Part shown: in pieces, positions 16,736 to 24,895 of the stretch
How positions within the stretch are numbered: the stretch's first letter is position 1
How the letters are laid out: every line of letters starts with the position of its first letter
Assembly: GCF_014698475.1 (NCBI RefSeq)
Contig: NZ_JACJTB010000035.1
Location: 1 to 64,000 of the forward strand
Length of the DNA: 64,000 bases
Direction: 5' to 3'
DNA from: Nostoc spongiaeforme FACHB-130
GTDB taxonomy: Bacteria > Cyanobacteriota > Cyanobacteriia > Cyanobacteriales > Nostocaceae
Made by a program: the position numbers and the translations under genes
Notes under the pieces: generated by a model
Databases searched by the model: none
What the model was told of the DNA's origin: nothing
Seen by the model: only the letters and a program-made list of their open reading frames with translations

Positions 16736-18172
16736 GTGACTGTTAGAGTCCGTATTGCACCAAGCCCAACTGGCAATTTACATATTGGTACAGCCAGAAC
16801 TGCTGTATTTAACTGGTTATTTGCCCACCACCACGGGGGTAAGTTTATTTTACGTATTGAAGACACAGACCTAGAGCGATCGCGCCCCGAATATACCGAA
16901 AATATCTTAGCGGGATTACGCTGGTTGGGACTTAACTGGGACGAAGGCCCGTTTTTCCAATCCCAGCGCCTAGATTTGTACAAAACAGCAGTCAAAAAAC
17001 TGTTAGATCAAGGATTAGCTTATCGCTGCTACACCACCCCAGAAGAATTAGAGGCTTTGCGCGAAACCCAAAAAGCCAAAGGTGAAGCTCCCCGCTACGA
17101 CAACCGTCATCGCAACCTCACCCCAGAACAAGAAGCCGCATTCCAAGCCGAAGGACGTAGCTTTGTCATCCGGTTCAAAATCGATGATGACCGCGAAATT
17201 GTCTGGAATGACTTGGTACGAGACAAAATGGTGTGGCGCGGTAGTGACCTTGGTGGAGATATGGTAATTGCTCGTGCTTCCGCAGACGGCATTGGTCAAC
17301 CACTGTACAACTTTGTGGTGGTAGTTGATGACATTGATATGCAAATTACCCATGTCATTCGCGGCGAAGACCACATAGCCAACACCGCCAAGCAAATTCT
17401 GTTATATGAAGCTTTAGGAGCAGAAGCCCCAGTATTTGCCCACTCACCCCTAATTTTGAATATGGATGGGCGCAAACTATCCAAGCGGGATGGTGTGACT
17501 TCGATTTCCGACTTTCAGAAAATGGGTTTCACCGCCGAGGCCTTGGTCAATTACATGACTTTACTGGGTTGGTCGCCACCAGATTCTACTCAAGAAATCT
17601 TCACCCTAGAAGCGGCTGCTAAAGAATTTAGCTTTGATCGGGTGAATAAAGCCGGTGCTAAATTTGACTGGGCAAAACTAGATTGGCTCAACAGTCAATA
17701 TATCCACAATATGCCAGTGGATAAGCTGACAGATTTGCTCATACCTGTTTGGCAAGAAGCTGGATATAACGTAGAGGCGCGAGAACGTCCTTGGTTAGAG
17801 CAGTTAGTTGCTTTAATCGGCCCTAGTTTGACTCGTTTGGTGGAAGCTGTAGAGATGAGCAAACTCTTTTTCAGCGACACCGTAGAATTGAGCGAAGAGG
17901 GCAGTAAACAACTGCAACAAGAAGGTGCTTCTGCTGTGTTGAGTGCCATACTTGCAGCTTTAGAAAATCAACCCGAATTTACAGAAGCCATTGCTCAAGA
18001 AATTATTAAACAGGTGGTAAAACAACAGAACGTCAAGAAAGGCTTAGTGATGCGATCGCTCCGTGTTGCTTTAACTGGCGATGTTCATGGCCCAGACCTC
18101 ATCCAATCTTGGTTACTGCTGAATCATCTTGGTTTAGACAAGGCAAGATTGAATCAAGCCATTAGTTCGTAA
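16736..18172 (+). CDS. gltX: Glutamate--tRNA ligase
   Basis: A 478-residue class I aminoacyl-tRNA synthetase. It starts at GTG 16736 and gives [20 protein letters not shown] with the HIGH motif. The KMSKS-type loop is GRKLSKRDG, followed by the helical anticodon-binding region. It charges tRNA-Glu and, in cyanobacteria, also tRNA-Gln (non-discriminating form, with GatCAB correcting), and supplies glutamyl-tRNA for tetrapyrrole synthesis. Length is normal. It is probably a single-gene unit, 270 bp after tRNA-Asp. Confidence 0.96.
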   Translation: MTVRVRIAPSPTGNLHIGTARTAVFNWLFAHHHGGKFILRIEDTDLERSRPEYTENILAGLRWLGLNWDEGPFFQSQRLDLYKTAVKKLLDQGLAYRCYTTPEELEALRETQKAKGEAPRYDNRHRNLTPEQEAAFQAEGRSFVIRFKIDDDREIVWNDLVRDKMVWRGSDLGGDMVIARASADGIGQPLYNFVVVVDDIDMQITHVIRGEDHIANTAKQILLYEALGAEAPVFAHSPLILNMDGRKLSKRDGVTSISDFQKMGFTAEALVNYMTLLGWSPPDSTQEIFTLEAAAKEFSFDRVNKAGAKFDWAKLDWLNSQYIHNMPVDKLTDLLIPVWQEAGYNVEARERPWLEQLVALIGPSLTRLVEAVEMSKLFFSDTVELSEEGSKQLQQEGASAVLSAILAALENQPEFTEAIAQEIIKQVVKQQNVKKGLVMRSLRVALTGDVHGPDLIQSWLLLNHLGLDKARLNQAISS

Positions 18173-18184
18173 TTCATCATTCGT

Positions 18185-18225
18185 AATTCGTAATTCGTAA
18201 TTAAGTCTTTACGAATTACGAATTA
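18185..18225 (+). repeat. Heptad repeat with hairpin after gltX
   Basis: Tandem copies of a 7-nt unit (ATTCGTA) begin just after the gltX stop, and an inverted copy follows. The 14-nt arm at 18185-18198 pairs perfectly with 18211-18224 across a 12-nt loop. Such 7-nt STRRs are typical of heterocystous cyanobacteria. The hairpin could act as a 3' end or processing signal for gltX mRNA, though no T run follows. Confidence 0.7.
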
Positions 18226-18233
18226 GTTGAGAG

Positions 18234-18348
18234 TATTCCAAAAAATGAATTATCCCATTTGTTTACTCAACAAAACCTCTATCCCCCTTGTTCCCCTTGT
18301 CTTCCTTGTCCTCCTTGTCCCTCTTCTGAATAATGGGATATTTTTTTA
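18234..18348. repeat. Dispersed repeat, copy 2 (cf. 9731-9823)
   Basis: The fuller copy of the element also found at 9731-9823. It has a 9-bp terminal inverted repeat, TATCCCATT at 18251-18259 and AATGGGATA at 18332-18340, an interior rich in CCTTGT repeats, and a seven-T run at the right end. With terminal inverted repeats, small size and no coding capacity it looks like a miniature element. Its position 3' of gltX mirrors that of copy 1. Confidence 0.75.
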
Positions 18349-18439
18349 ATTGCAAGTCCTTAGTCAATTCCTCTCATCTTGGGAACTTAGAATGTAAAAT
18401 TCGTGTCTTTCTAAGCACTGAGAAACCTGTGTAATCGCA

Positions 18440-18934
18440 ATGTCGCAAACATCTTTAAATAGAGGGATACAATTATCTTTGGCAATATTGGCATTTTGTG
18501 TCGCATCCATAACTAATACCATCACTCATGCTCAAGAAGCACCAACAATATTTGGAGATGTGACCCTTAACCATCCCTTTTCCCCAGACCCTATTACCGT
18601 ACGGGGAATGAGTGGCGGGTCAATTTCGGGAAATAAAGTTGCTGGGAGAAGAGAAACAATTACTGGGCCTTGTGATGGGTTTGTTGATGCAGCACCAGAC
18701 CATACTTTAGAACTCAAGACTAAATTCGATTATCTCAGACTCCAAGTGCAAAGCCCTCAAGATGTTACCTTGATTGTGAGAGGCCCCGGTGGTACATGGT
18801 GTAATGACGATTTTGAAGGGAAAAATCCTGGGATGAGTGGTGAATGGCTACCGGGAAATTATCAAGTTTGGGTGGGTTCATACAATCAAGGTCAGTATTA
18901 TCCTTATACATTGACCATTACTGAAGTGAAGTAG
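18440..18934 (+). CDS. Secreted protein of unknown function
   Basis: 164 residues. The first ~31 (hydrophobic LSLAILAFCVASI, ending THAQEA) form a signal peptide. The mature part has APTIFGDVTLNHPFSPDPITVRG, a segment DHTLELKTKFDYLRLQVQSP, then DVTLIVRGPGGTWCNDDFEG and GEWLPGNYQVWVGSYNQGQYYPYTLTITE. The last part resembles the beta-sandwich (PPC-like) domains of exported proteins. Two Cys residues (TGPCDG and TWCNDD) could form a disulfide. Function is unknown; periplasmic location is inferred. Confidence 0.75.
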   Translation: MSQTSLNRGIQLSLAILAFCVASITNTITHAQEAPTIFGDVTLNHPFSPDPITVRGMSGGSISGNKVAGRRETITGPCDGFVDAAPDHTLELKTKFDYLRLQVQSPQDVTLIVRGPGGTWCNDDFEGKNPGMSGEWLPGNYQVWVGSYNQGQYYPYTLTITEVK

Positions 18935-18967
18935 TCACTAGTACAACAAGGCAAAAGTAAAAAGTGA

Positions 18968-19008
18968 GCCATTGCGGTGGACGGGTTTCCCGGCATAAAG
19001 CAAATGGC
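18968..19008 (+). repeat. 41-nt hairpin repeat, copy A
   Basis: A 41-nt foldback unit: outer arms GCCATT / AATGGC, a GC/GC step, and an inner hairpin CGGG-TTT-CCCG. A second 41-nt unit at 44207-44247 has the same plan, with paired changes in both stems. Sequences of this type are scattered in Nostocales genomes. Confidence 0.75.
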
Positions 19009-19186
19009 GACCCGAAGGGCAAAAGGAAAAAGCAAGAATAGTTATAACACAAGCCTTTTAGCAATTCTAGATAGTCTGTTTATTTATGCCGAACTGTACT
19101 ACCTGGATTTCTCTCTTGTGAGAAATCCAGGGGTGTGGGAGGAATGGGAAGGGTGGGAGGAGTGGGAGGATAGTGAACAAATCTTT

Positions 19187-19227
19187 CCCCCCACACTCCC
19201 CACCCATACGTGAGAAATTCGGGACTA
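19187..19227. repeat. Dispersed repeat, inverted relative to copy at 47411
   Basis: 26 nt at 19202-19227 are the exact reverse complement of 47411-47436 (the segment containing GTCCCGAATTTCTCACG). In both places the adjoining sequence is a GTGGGGAGTG-type G-rich or C-rich tract. It lies in the 790-bp gene-free stretch before ftsH. A 78-codon + frame across this area (18977-19213) is made of repeats and is not called. Confidence 0.75.
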
Positions 19228-19370
19228 GGGGTTAGAGGCTAGGGATTAGTTTTTTTCTCAGAAATCATCCCAATTCTATGAGAACAGCATTTAGTTACAA
19301 AGGCTGTCTGTGAAGAATGGTTGTCAGGGTTTTGCCGTAAGTCATATAGAAACTGCATTCGATAAAATCC

Positions 19371-19402
19371 TTGTAGAGACGTTGTATACAACGTCTCTAC
19401 AA
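19371..19402. repeat. 32-nt perfect palindrome
   Basis: The left half TTGTAGAGACGTTGTA is followed directly by its exact reverse complement, with no loop. Closely similar GTAGAGACGTTGTATACAAC palindromes are common repeats in filamentous cyanobacteria. It could be the ends of two joined miniature-element arms or a protein-binding site. It is 320 bp upstream of ftsH. Confidence 0.8.
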
Positions 19403-19722
19403 CTTTTACTGCCACTTGGGCTGAATTGTTTCAAAGCTGTGCGATCGCAGCATTAGACTCTAAATATCCACATCTTAAATTTTGCTGTCATCATCCAAGC
19501 TGTATTAAAATTAAGTTAAATTTAATTAAGAATCTTTTCAGCGTCACACATTCATGGTGACGTGTGACTAGACATCAAATTAAACAAAATGGATTTATAG
19601 ACATCCGTTGCAAAATCTAGTTACCAAGTGCGGCAATATCTTGCGGAAGATGATTCCCTAGATGAGTGCCAAGCTAGAAAGTAACTAAAAATGATTAATC
19701 GTATTGGCAGAGGCAAATTAAG
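19403..19722. other. Intergenic upstream of ftsH
   Basis: About 320 bp with no gene. It probably holds the ftsH promoter and a long 5' untranslated region, but no clear -35/-10 pair was identified. One HIP1-type octamer lies near 19441. Confidence 0.4.
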
Positions 19723-21609
19723 ATGAAATTTTCTTGGAGAGTCCTAGTACTCTGGACATTGCCTGCTTTGGTAATTGGCTTTTTCTTCTGGCAAGGAGCA
19801 TTTGCGAATGCTCCTGCTGATATGGGTAAGAATGCTGCCAATACCCGCATGACCTATGGCCGTTTTCTAGAATACTTGGATGCCGATCGCGTCACTAGCG
19901 TAGATTTGTATGAAGGCGGTAGAACGGCAATTGTCGAAGCTATTGATCCAGATATCGAAAATCGCATTCAAAGATGGCGGGTAGACCTGCCAATTAGCGC
20001 CCCTGAGTTAATTAGCAAGCTTAAAGAAAAACAAATTAGTTTTGATGCTCACCCCATGCGTAATGATGGCGCAATTTGGGGATTATTAGGCAATCTTGTT
20101 TTCCCAATTTTATTGATCACTGGTTTGTTCTTTTTGTTCCGTCGCTCCAGCAATCTTCCTGGTGGCCCTGGACAAGCAATGAACTTTGGTAAATCCAGAG
20201 CGCGGTTTCAAATGGAAGCCAAAACAGGTGTAAAATTTGACGATGTGGCTGGTATTGAAGAAGCCAAAGAAGAATTACAAGAAGTTGTTACCTTCCTGAA
20301 ACAACCAGAAAGATTTACTGCTGTTGGCGCACGCATTCCTAAAGGTGTGTTGTTAGTCGGCCCTCCAGGTACAGGTAAAACATTACTAGCAAAAGCGATC
20401 GCTGGTGAAGCTGGTGTACCATTTTTCAGCATTTCTGGTTCGGAATTTGTGGAAATGTTCGTCGGTGTCGGCGCTTCCCGCGTCCGCGACTTGTTTAAAA
20501 AAGCGAAAGATAACGCTCCCTGTATCATCTTCATTGATGAAATCGACGCAGTTGGTAGACAACGGGGTGCAGGTATCGGTGGCGGTAACGATGAGCGGGA
20601 ACAAACCCTCAACCAGTTGCTGACCGAAATGGATGGTTTTGAAGGTAACACAGGGATTATTATTATCGCTGCTACCAACCGTCCCGACGTATTAGACGCA
20701 GCCTTGTTACGTCCCGGACGTTTTGACAGACAAGTAACTGTCGATGCACCAGATATCAAAGGACGTTTGGAAATTCTGCAAGTTCATGCACGTAACAAGA
20801 AATTAGACCCCAGCGTTTCACTAGAAGCCATCTCTCGGCGGACTCCTGGGTTTACTGGTGCAGATTTAGCTAACTTACTCAACGAAGCTGCAATTCTCAC
20901 CGCCAGAAGACGTAAGGAAGCCATCACTCTGCGCGAAATCGACGATGCGGTTGACCGCGTAGTTGCAGGTATGGAAGGAACTCCGTTGGTAGATAGCAAG
21001 AGTAAGCGTTTAATTGCTTACCACGAAATTGGTCACGCTTTGGTGGGTACTTTACTCAAAGACCATGACCCAGTACAAAAAGTAACTTTGATTCCACGGG
21101 GACAAGCACAGGGTTTAACTTGGTTTACTCCCAACGAAGAACAAGGTTTAATTTCTCGTTCTCAACTCAAAGCCAGAATTACTGGTGCTTTGGGTGGACG
21201 TGCGGCTGAAGAAATCATTTTTGGTTCGGCGGAAGTGACAACCGGTGCTGGCGGTGACTTGCAGCAAGTAACCGGAATGGCGCGTCAAATGGTGACTCGG
21301 TTTGGGATGTCTGACTTAGGGCCACTTTCCTTAGAAAGTCAACAAGGTGAAGTATTCCTTGGTCGTGACTGGACAACCCGATCTGAATATTCCGAAGCGA
21401 TCGCTTCTCGCATTGATGCTCAAGTAAGAGTTATCGTTGAACAATGCTATGAACACGCCAAACAAATCATGCGTGAACATCGCACCGTAACAGACCGCAT
21501 CGTTGATTTACTCATTGAAAAAGAAACCATCGACGGCGAAGAATTCCGCCAAATCGTTGCTGAATACACTGATGTTCCTGAAAAACAACAGTATGTACCG
21601 CAACTGTAA
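19723..21609 (+). CDS. ftsH: ATP-dependent zinc metalloprotease FtsH
   Basis: 628 residues. Two membrane helices (about 7-25 and 115-140) flank a lumenal/periplasmic domain. Then come the AAA+ module with Walker A GPPGTGKT (213-220), Walker B FIDE, second region of homology, and the zinc protease site HEIGH (434-438). The length and the N-terminal sequence resemble the FtsH2-type thylakoid proteases that degrade damaged D1 protein in photosystem II repair. That specific role is inferred from family. The gene is a single unit with its own terminator. Confidence 0.95.
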   Translation: MKFSWRVLVLWTLPALVIGFFFWQGAFANAPADMGKNAANTRMTYGRFLEYLDADRVTSVDLYEGGRTAIVEAIDPDIENRIQRWRVDLPISAPELISKLKEKQISFDAHPMRNDGAIWGLLGNLVFPILLITGLFFLFRRSSNLPGGPGQAMNFGKSRARFQMEAKTGVKFDDVAGIEEAKEELQEVVTFLKQPERFTAVGARIPKGVLLVGPPGTGKTLLAKAIAGEAGVPFFSISGSEFVEMFVGVGASRVRDLFKKAKDNAPCIIFIDEIDAVGRQRGAGIGGGNDEREQTLNQLLTEMDGFEGNTGIIIIAATNRPDVLDAALLRPGRFDRQVTVDAPDIKGRLEILQVHARNKKLDPSVSLEAISRRTPGFTGADLANLLNEAAILTARRRKEAITLREIDDAVDRVVAGMEGTPLVDSKSKRLIAYHEIGHALVGTLLKDHDPVQKVTLIPRGQAQGLTWFTPNEEQGLISRSQLKARITGALGGRAAEEIIFGSAEVTTGAGGDLQQVTGMARQMVTRFGMSDLGPLSLESQQGEVFLGRDWTTRSEYSEAIASRIDAQVRVIVEQCYEHAKQIMREHRTVTDRIVDLLIEKETIDGEEFRQIVAEYTDVPEKQQYVPQL

Positions 21610-21692
21610 TTACTAAACGATATTTCTAGAGTATCGACTCAGTAATCAAAGCCTAACCCCCTAGCCAGGTTACAGCAGGCGAACATAGAGTA

Positions 21693-21725
21693 AAAAAAGG
21701 TGCAGTCAACTCCTGCACCTTTTTT
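21693..21725 (+). terminator. ftsH terminator
   Basis: A perfect 13-bp stem, AAAAAAGGTGCAG (21693-21705) and CTGCACCTTTTTT (21713-21725), with a 7-nt loop and a built-in T run. It lies 84 bp after the ftsH stop. The A run on the other side makes it usable for the convergent minus-strand gene too. Confidence 0.9.
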
Positions 21726-21794
21726 GTTGAATTTTGGCTATGTATTTTTATCCTGGGGTTTTTTGAGGAGTCACATCATGTCCGTTGAAAATTG

Positions 21795-22373
21795 CTACAA
21801 ACTGCGATTTCTCCCGGATGATTCTTTTCTGTCTATAGGAAAAACTTCAAAATCGAAAGTTGCAATCAGACGGTCATCAATGTATACCTGTATTTTATGT
21901 TTACCAGGAGGATCACCTGCTGCGATCGTCCAATAGTTTTGAATCACACCATCATTCGCTGTAGTTTTGCGCCTCATTACCGACTCTGTACCGTCAGCAG
22001 AGACTGAAAAGTTTTCACCATCATCTGTAGCCCAAGTTTCTGGGGGTTTTGGCAAACGTAAGACTTCTCGCCATGTAACTTCGCCTTGGTAGTCTTTGAG
22101 TTGAATCCGCCACCCATATTTACTACCTTCTTGTAGGGGGACTCTGAATGTGGGGATGAAGTTAACTTTACCTCTAGCATCAACTCTCGCTATCCCAAAC
22201 TCAGCTTTATCAATCGCAATCGGCTTTTTAGTATTGCTTGCTTGAGAAATAGACCGAGATGATGCTGTTTTATCGGCGGCGATCGCTACTTTAGCATTGA
22301 TTGGCTGAGAAGCTACCAACCCGGAAACTAGCCAAGAAGAAGTTAGTACAACTATTGCAGTCCAAATTCTCAT
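21795..22373 (-). CDS. Secreted protein of unknown function
   Basis: 192 residues from ATG 22373 (an in-frame start two codons earlier is possible). A signal peptide (MRIWTAIVVLTSSWLVSGLVAS) is followed by a Ser/Ala-rich linker and a compact domain: FIPTFRVPLQEGSKYGWRIQ, YQGEVTWREVLRLPKPP, then YWTIAAGDPPGKHKIQVYID and DRLIATFDFEV. The last part reads like an Ig-like beta sandwich. Function is unknown. It faces the ftsH terminator, and no partner gene is evident. Confidence 0.72.
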   Translation of the reverse strand: MRIWTAIVVLTSSWLVSGLVASQPINAKVAIAADKTASSRSISQASNTKKPIAIDKAEFGIARVDARGKVNFIPTFRVPLQEGSKYGWRIQLKDYQGEVTWREVLRLPKPPETWATDDGENFSVSADGTESVMRRKTTANDGVIQNYWTIAAGDPPGKHKIQVYIDDRLIATFDFEVFPIDRKESSGRNRSL

Positions 22374-22570
22374 TAGCAAAATTGTTGGTCATTTACTAGT
22401 ACTTATTCCCATCCTCCCAATTAGCTTCCGGGTTTACTCCCAATCAACAGGCAAATTGGCAGAATAAATATTGAAGCATTAATAATCAGTTTATAGTTAA
22501 ATTGACAACATCAATTCAAGCAATTAAAAATACTTTTCTCTCCAGCAACTTAGCAGAACTGCAAAAACTA

Positions 22571-22756
22571 TCATCGCAGTTTGTCATTGTAGGTGCTAAA
22601 TGTGCGTTGATTATTTTTAATACGGAATTTTTGATATGTAAGCAATTGCTGACAGAAAGTTACCGCTTGACCGGCTTGGGACAAACAGCAATATTCACAG
22701 CGATCAGCTGCTCTTTGAATGACTAATCGACGTAAAGCAATAGGGATTTTTACCAT
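22571..22756 (-). pseudogene. HNH endonuclease, truncated N-terminal remnant
   Basis: The 61-residue frame begins MVKIPIALRRLVIQRAADRC and then EYCCLSQAGQ, the start of cyanobacterial HNH endonucleases, whose next residues should include FHIDHI with the catalytic His. After QAVTF the sequence departs from the family and stops, so the H-N-H catalytic part is missing. The zinc-type CEYC is still present. It begins right at the stop of the upstream small gene, an arrangement common for this pair. Called a pseudogene by inference from the missing motif. Confidence 0.65.
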
Positions 22757-22966
22757 TTATCCTTGCTGCATTACACGTTGCGAGCGTAAATGTAGCAGAG
22801 ATAAAAATTCTGCCAACTCGACTAACCCTTCCGCTTCCCTTTGTTCTGCATGGGTAAGCATTTCACCTGTATCTTGACGATCAAGTAGAACTTGAAGACG
22901 TTCTTGCACAGCTTCGGGAAGTTTAAAATGAGTTAGTTCAACTGGTATCTCGATAATTTCAGGCAT
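22757..22966 (-). CDS. Small protein paired with HNH nuclease gene
   Basis: 69 residues, MPEIIEIPVELTHFKLPEAV and then QERLQVLLDRQDTG...HAEQREAEGLVELAEFLSLLHLRSQRVMQQ. It is highly charged and helical and resembles the small proteins encoded directly before HNH or PIN genes in cyanobacteria, possibly an antitoxin-like partner. Its 3' end touches the HNH remnant (ATG at 22756). A decayed second copy of its C-terminal half lies 2 kb away at 24809-24895. Function unproven. Confidence 0.6.
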   Translation of the reverse strand: MPEIIEIPVELTHFKLPEAVQERLQVLLDRQDTGEMLTHAEQREAEGLVELAEFLSLLHLRSQRVMQQG

Positions 22967-23067
22967 ACACAGTATGTGTATTAAAATTACAACCGCTTCT
23001 AGAGTTAGTTTAACTCAATGTTTTCCTATGAATCGCCTGCTGTGATTTTGTGCGATCGCATCTGTCT

Positions 23068-23472
23068 TTAAAGTTCTTCTACAATCACACCGCCTGATTT
23101 TAATAATTGAATGGCTTCCTCTTTTTGCATCCTAGCAGTGGCGATGAGGTCTGACCCTCTACCTAAACGATAAAAGACTCGCAGAATTTTCCCGTTCTCA
23201 TCTTCTATTGTGACCAGAAAATTTCTTGTCGTAGTCATCACTCTACCCGCTTCTATAATTTCAACTCCTTTGCTTCTTGTCTGAACTACAAAGACTTGTC
23301 CTTCTTCCAAACTCTGTCTGTCAACAATTTCATCAGCAGCTTTTGAGCTATTGAGTACAGAATTTGCTGTATCAAAATCAGAAGACTGTGCGGTAGGAAT
23401 TTTTACAAGTAAACTACCAGTCATAACTATCATACTTGCAAGCGGAAGTACGTAAAGCTTTGAAAGAGTCAT
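23068..23472 (-). CDS. Exported protein of unknown function
   Basis: 134 residues with an N-terminal hydrophobic stretch (LPLASMIVMTGSLLV) that is probably a signal peptide or anchor. The rest has two parts, QSLEEGQVFVVQTRSKGVEI and RNFLVTIEDENGKILRVFYRLGRGSDL, followed by a helix MQKEEAIQLLKSGGVIVEEL. I recognise no family. It lies between TA-like genes on both sides but has its own strand and spacing, so no functional link is claimed. Confidence 0.6.
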   Translation of the reverse strand: MTLSKLYVLPLASMIVMTGSLLVKIPTAQSSDFDTANSVLNSSKAADEIVDRQSLEEGQVFVVQTRSKGVEIIEAGRVMTTTRNFLVTIEDENGKILRVFYRLGRGSDLIATARMQKEEAIQLLKSGGVIVEEL

Positions 23473-23593
23473 TGATTTTTGTTGTTTACTGAGTAACTGA
23501 TTCTTGTATAACGTAAGTAAGATAGTCTACGCAATGTATCGTGCGATCGCGCTAAAATATTGCTTAGAAGCTGAATGCTAAAGGATGAGCTTA

Positions 23594-23989
23594 ATGTCAA
23601 TTGTTGTAACCCTTAGCCCAGAATTAGAAGCATTACTACGTGATAAAGCTGCTCGCCAAGGTCAAGATATTAGTATTGTTGCATCTGAGTTACTAGCAAG
23701 TTTCCTAGAGTGGGAAGCACAGGAATCAAAAGAGGCTGTCAAGGGTATTCAACAAGGATTAGATGATTTTGATTCAGGCCGTTTTCGGTCTTTTCATGAG
23801 TTGGTTATTGAACGTGCTGTGAGTCAACTTTCACCAGAAGAACTGTCTGCTTTTCGTAATTGGTTTGCAGAATTTGATGCTGCTATTTGGGATCAACAGT
23901 TTGAGAAAGATGTACAAACAGGAAAGCTCAATAATCTTGCTCAGAAAGCATTAGAACATCTGCGGAAAGGACACTGTACGGATCTGTGA
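23594..23989 (+). CDS. Antitoxin-like protein, two-part
   Basis: 131 residues from the ATG at 23594, which has AAGGA eight nt upstream (an ATG at 23585 is too close to it). The N-terminal part (VTLSPELEALLRDKAARQGQ..ASELLASFLEWE) looks like a CopG/ParD-type ribbon-helix-helix antitoxin segment. The C-terminal part (LSPEELSAFRNWFAEFDAAIWDQQFEKD...LNNLAQKALEHLRKG) matches a short protein often found next to RelE-like toxins. The stop overlaps the GTG of the toxin gene (GTGA), so the two should be translationally coupled. Confidence 0.7.
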   Translation: MSIVVTLSPELEALLRDKAARQGQDISIVASELLASFLEWEAQESKEAVKGIQQGLDDFDSGRFRSFHELVIERAVSQLSPEELSAFRNWFAEFDAAIWDQQFEKDVQTGKLNNLAQKALEHLRKGHCTDL

Positions 23990-24243
23990 GACACAAAGCA
24001 ACTCCAGACTTTTGGTATCACTACCGACAGTTACCATGCAATATTCAGGAACTCGCTGATCAGTGTTATGCTTTGCTCAAGCAAGATCCCTGGTATCCAT
24101 CACTGCATTTCAAGAAAGTAGGGAGTTTTTGGTCTGCACGAATCGGCTTACACTATCGAGTATTAGCTGTTCAAGAAGATAACAAAATAGTTTGGTTTTG
24201 GATTGGCTCACATTCAGAATACGATAAACTTTTAGGGCAGTAG
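23986..24243 (+). CDS. RelE/ParE-superfamily toxin-like protein
   Basis: 85 residues from GTG 23986, overlapping the antitoxin stop by 4 bp. The pattern FWYHYRQLPCNIQELADQCYALLKQDP, LHFKKVG.FWSARIGLHYRVLAV, and IVWFWIGSHSEYDKLL is that of small RelE/ParE-like toxins: helices, then a four-stranded sheet ending in a GSHxEYDxLL motif. By family it would cleave mRNA at the ribosome or poison gyrase; which one is not evident. With the upstream gene it forms a type II toxin-antitoxin operon. Confidence 0.78.
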   Translation: MRHKATPDFWYHYRQLPCNIQELADQCYALLKQDPWYPSLHFKKVGSFWSARIGLHYRVLAVQEDNKIVWFWIGSHSEYDKLLGQ

Positions 24244-24337
24244 CACAAAAATAAATTACTGAAACTGTATCTGTAATGCGATCGCTCTCATTCAGAATAT
24301 AGAGTAATGATATAGAAAAATCTGGGAGATTATAGGT

Positions 24338-24721
24338 ATGACTCCAGTATCTAATGAGAAATCAGGTATTATCCGTACAGAACGTGGACTGACAATCGCT
24401 GGAACACGCATCACTATTTATGATGTTATGGATCACCTTTTGGCTGGATGGACACCTCAACTTATCCGAAATTGGCTTCCTTTAACAGAAGAACAACTTG
24501 ATGCTGCACTTGCATATATTAACGCCAACCGTACTGAAGTAGAAGCAGAATATCAAACAGTCTTAAAAGAAACTCAAGAGCTACGTAAATACTGGGAAGA
24601 AAAAAATCGCGATTGCCTTGCACAGATAGCTAAAATGCCTCCAAAGCCTGGACAGGAAGAGATTTATGCTAAACTTCTGGCTTGGAAAGCTAAACTTGGT
24701 CTAATGTGCGATCGCTTTTAG
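24338..24721 (+). CDS. DUF433 protein (antitoxin-like)
   Basis: 127 residues. IIRTERGLTIAGTRITIYDV and MDHLLAGWTPQLIRNWLPLT are the DUF433 winged-helix core found in VapB-like antitoxins, followed by a helical tail rich in charged residues. In many cyanobacteria such genes precede a PIN-like (DUF5615) toxin gene. Here nothing similar follows, so it is solitary. A DNA-binding regulatory role is inferred from the family only. Confidence 0.75.
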   Translation: MTPVSNEKSGIIRTERGLTIAGTRITIYDVMDHLLAGWTPQLIRNWLPLTEEQLDAALAYINANRTEVEAEYQTVLKETQELRKYWEEKNRDCLAQIAKMPPKPGQEEIYAKLLAWKAKLGLMCDRF

Positions 24722-24808
24722 CCAGCATTACCAAATTATACAAATAGCTGATTGCAGTGAATGAGCGATCGCCTGTGGTGATTTTGTGCGATCGCTGCTA
24801 GTTAGAAT

Positions 24809-24895
24809 GCTGCATTACACTTTATGAGCGTAAATTAAGCAGAGATAAAAATTCTGCCCACTCAACTAACCCTTTGGTTTCCCTTGGTTCTGCAA
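24809..24895 (-). pseudogene. Decayed copy of the small gene at 22757-22966
   Basis: On the minus strand this reads AEPRETKGLVEWAEFLSLLN and then LRS followed by a TAA stop (24821-24823). It matches AEQREAEGLVELAEFLSLLHLRSQRVMQ of the gene at 22757-22966 at roughly 80% of bases by eye. The 5' half is absent and the stop falls where the intact copy has Gln. It directly adjoins the 3' end of the HsdR-like gene. It shows that this small module was duplicated within 2 kb and then lost. Confidence 0.7.

Noticed and set aside
17048-17395. 115-codon minus-strand frame inside gltX
   Set aside because: Shadow of gltX. Codon pattern follows the sense gene.
18977-19213. 78-codon + strand frame
   Set aside because: Built from a hairpin repeat and a GTGGGAGGA-type tract. 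Trp/Glu-rich translation is a repeat artefact.
20208-20759. 183-codon minus-strand frame in ftsH
   Set aside because: Long but fully antisense to the conserved AAA+ domain; no protein features.
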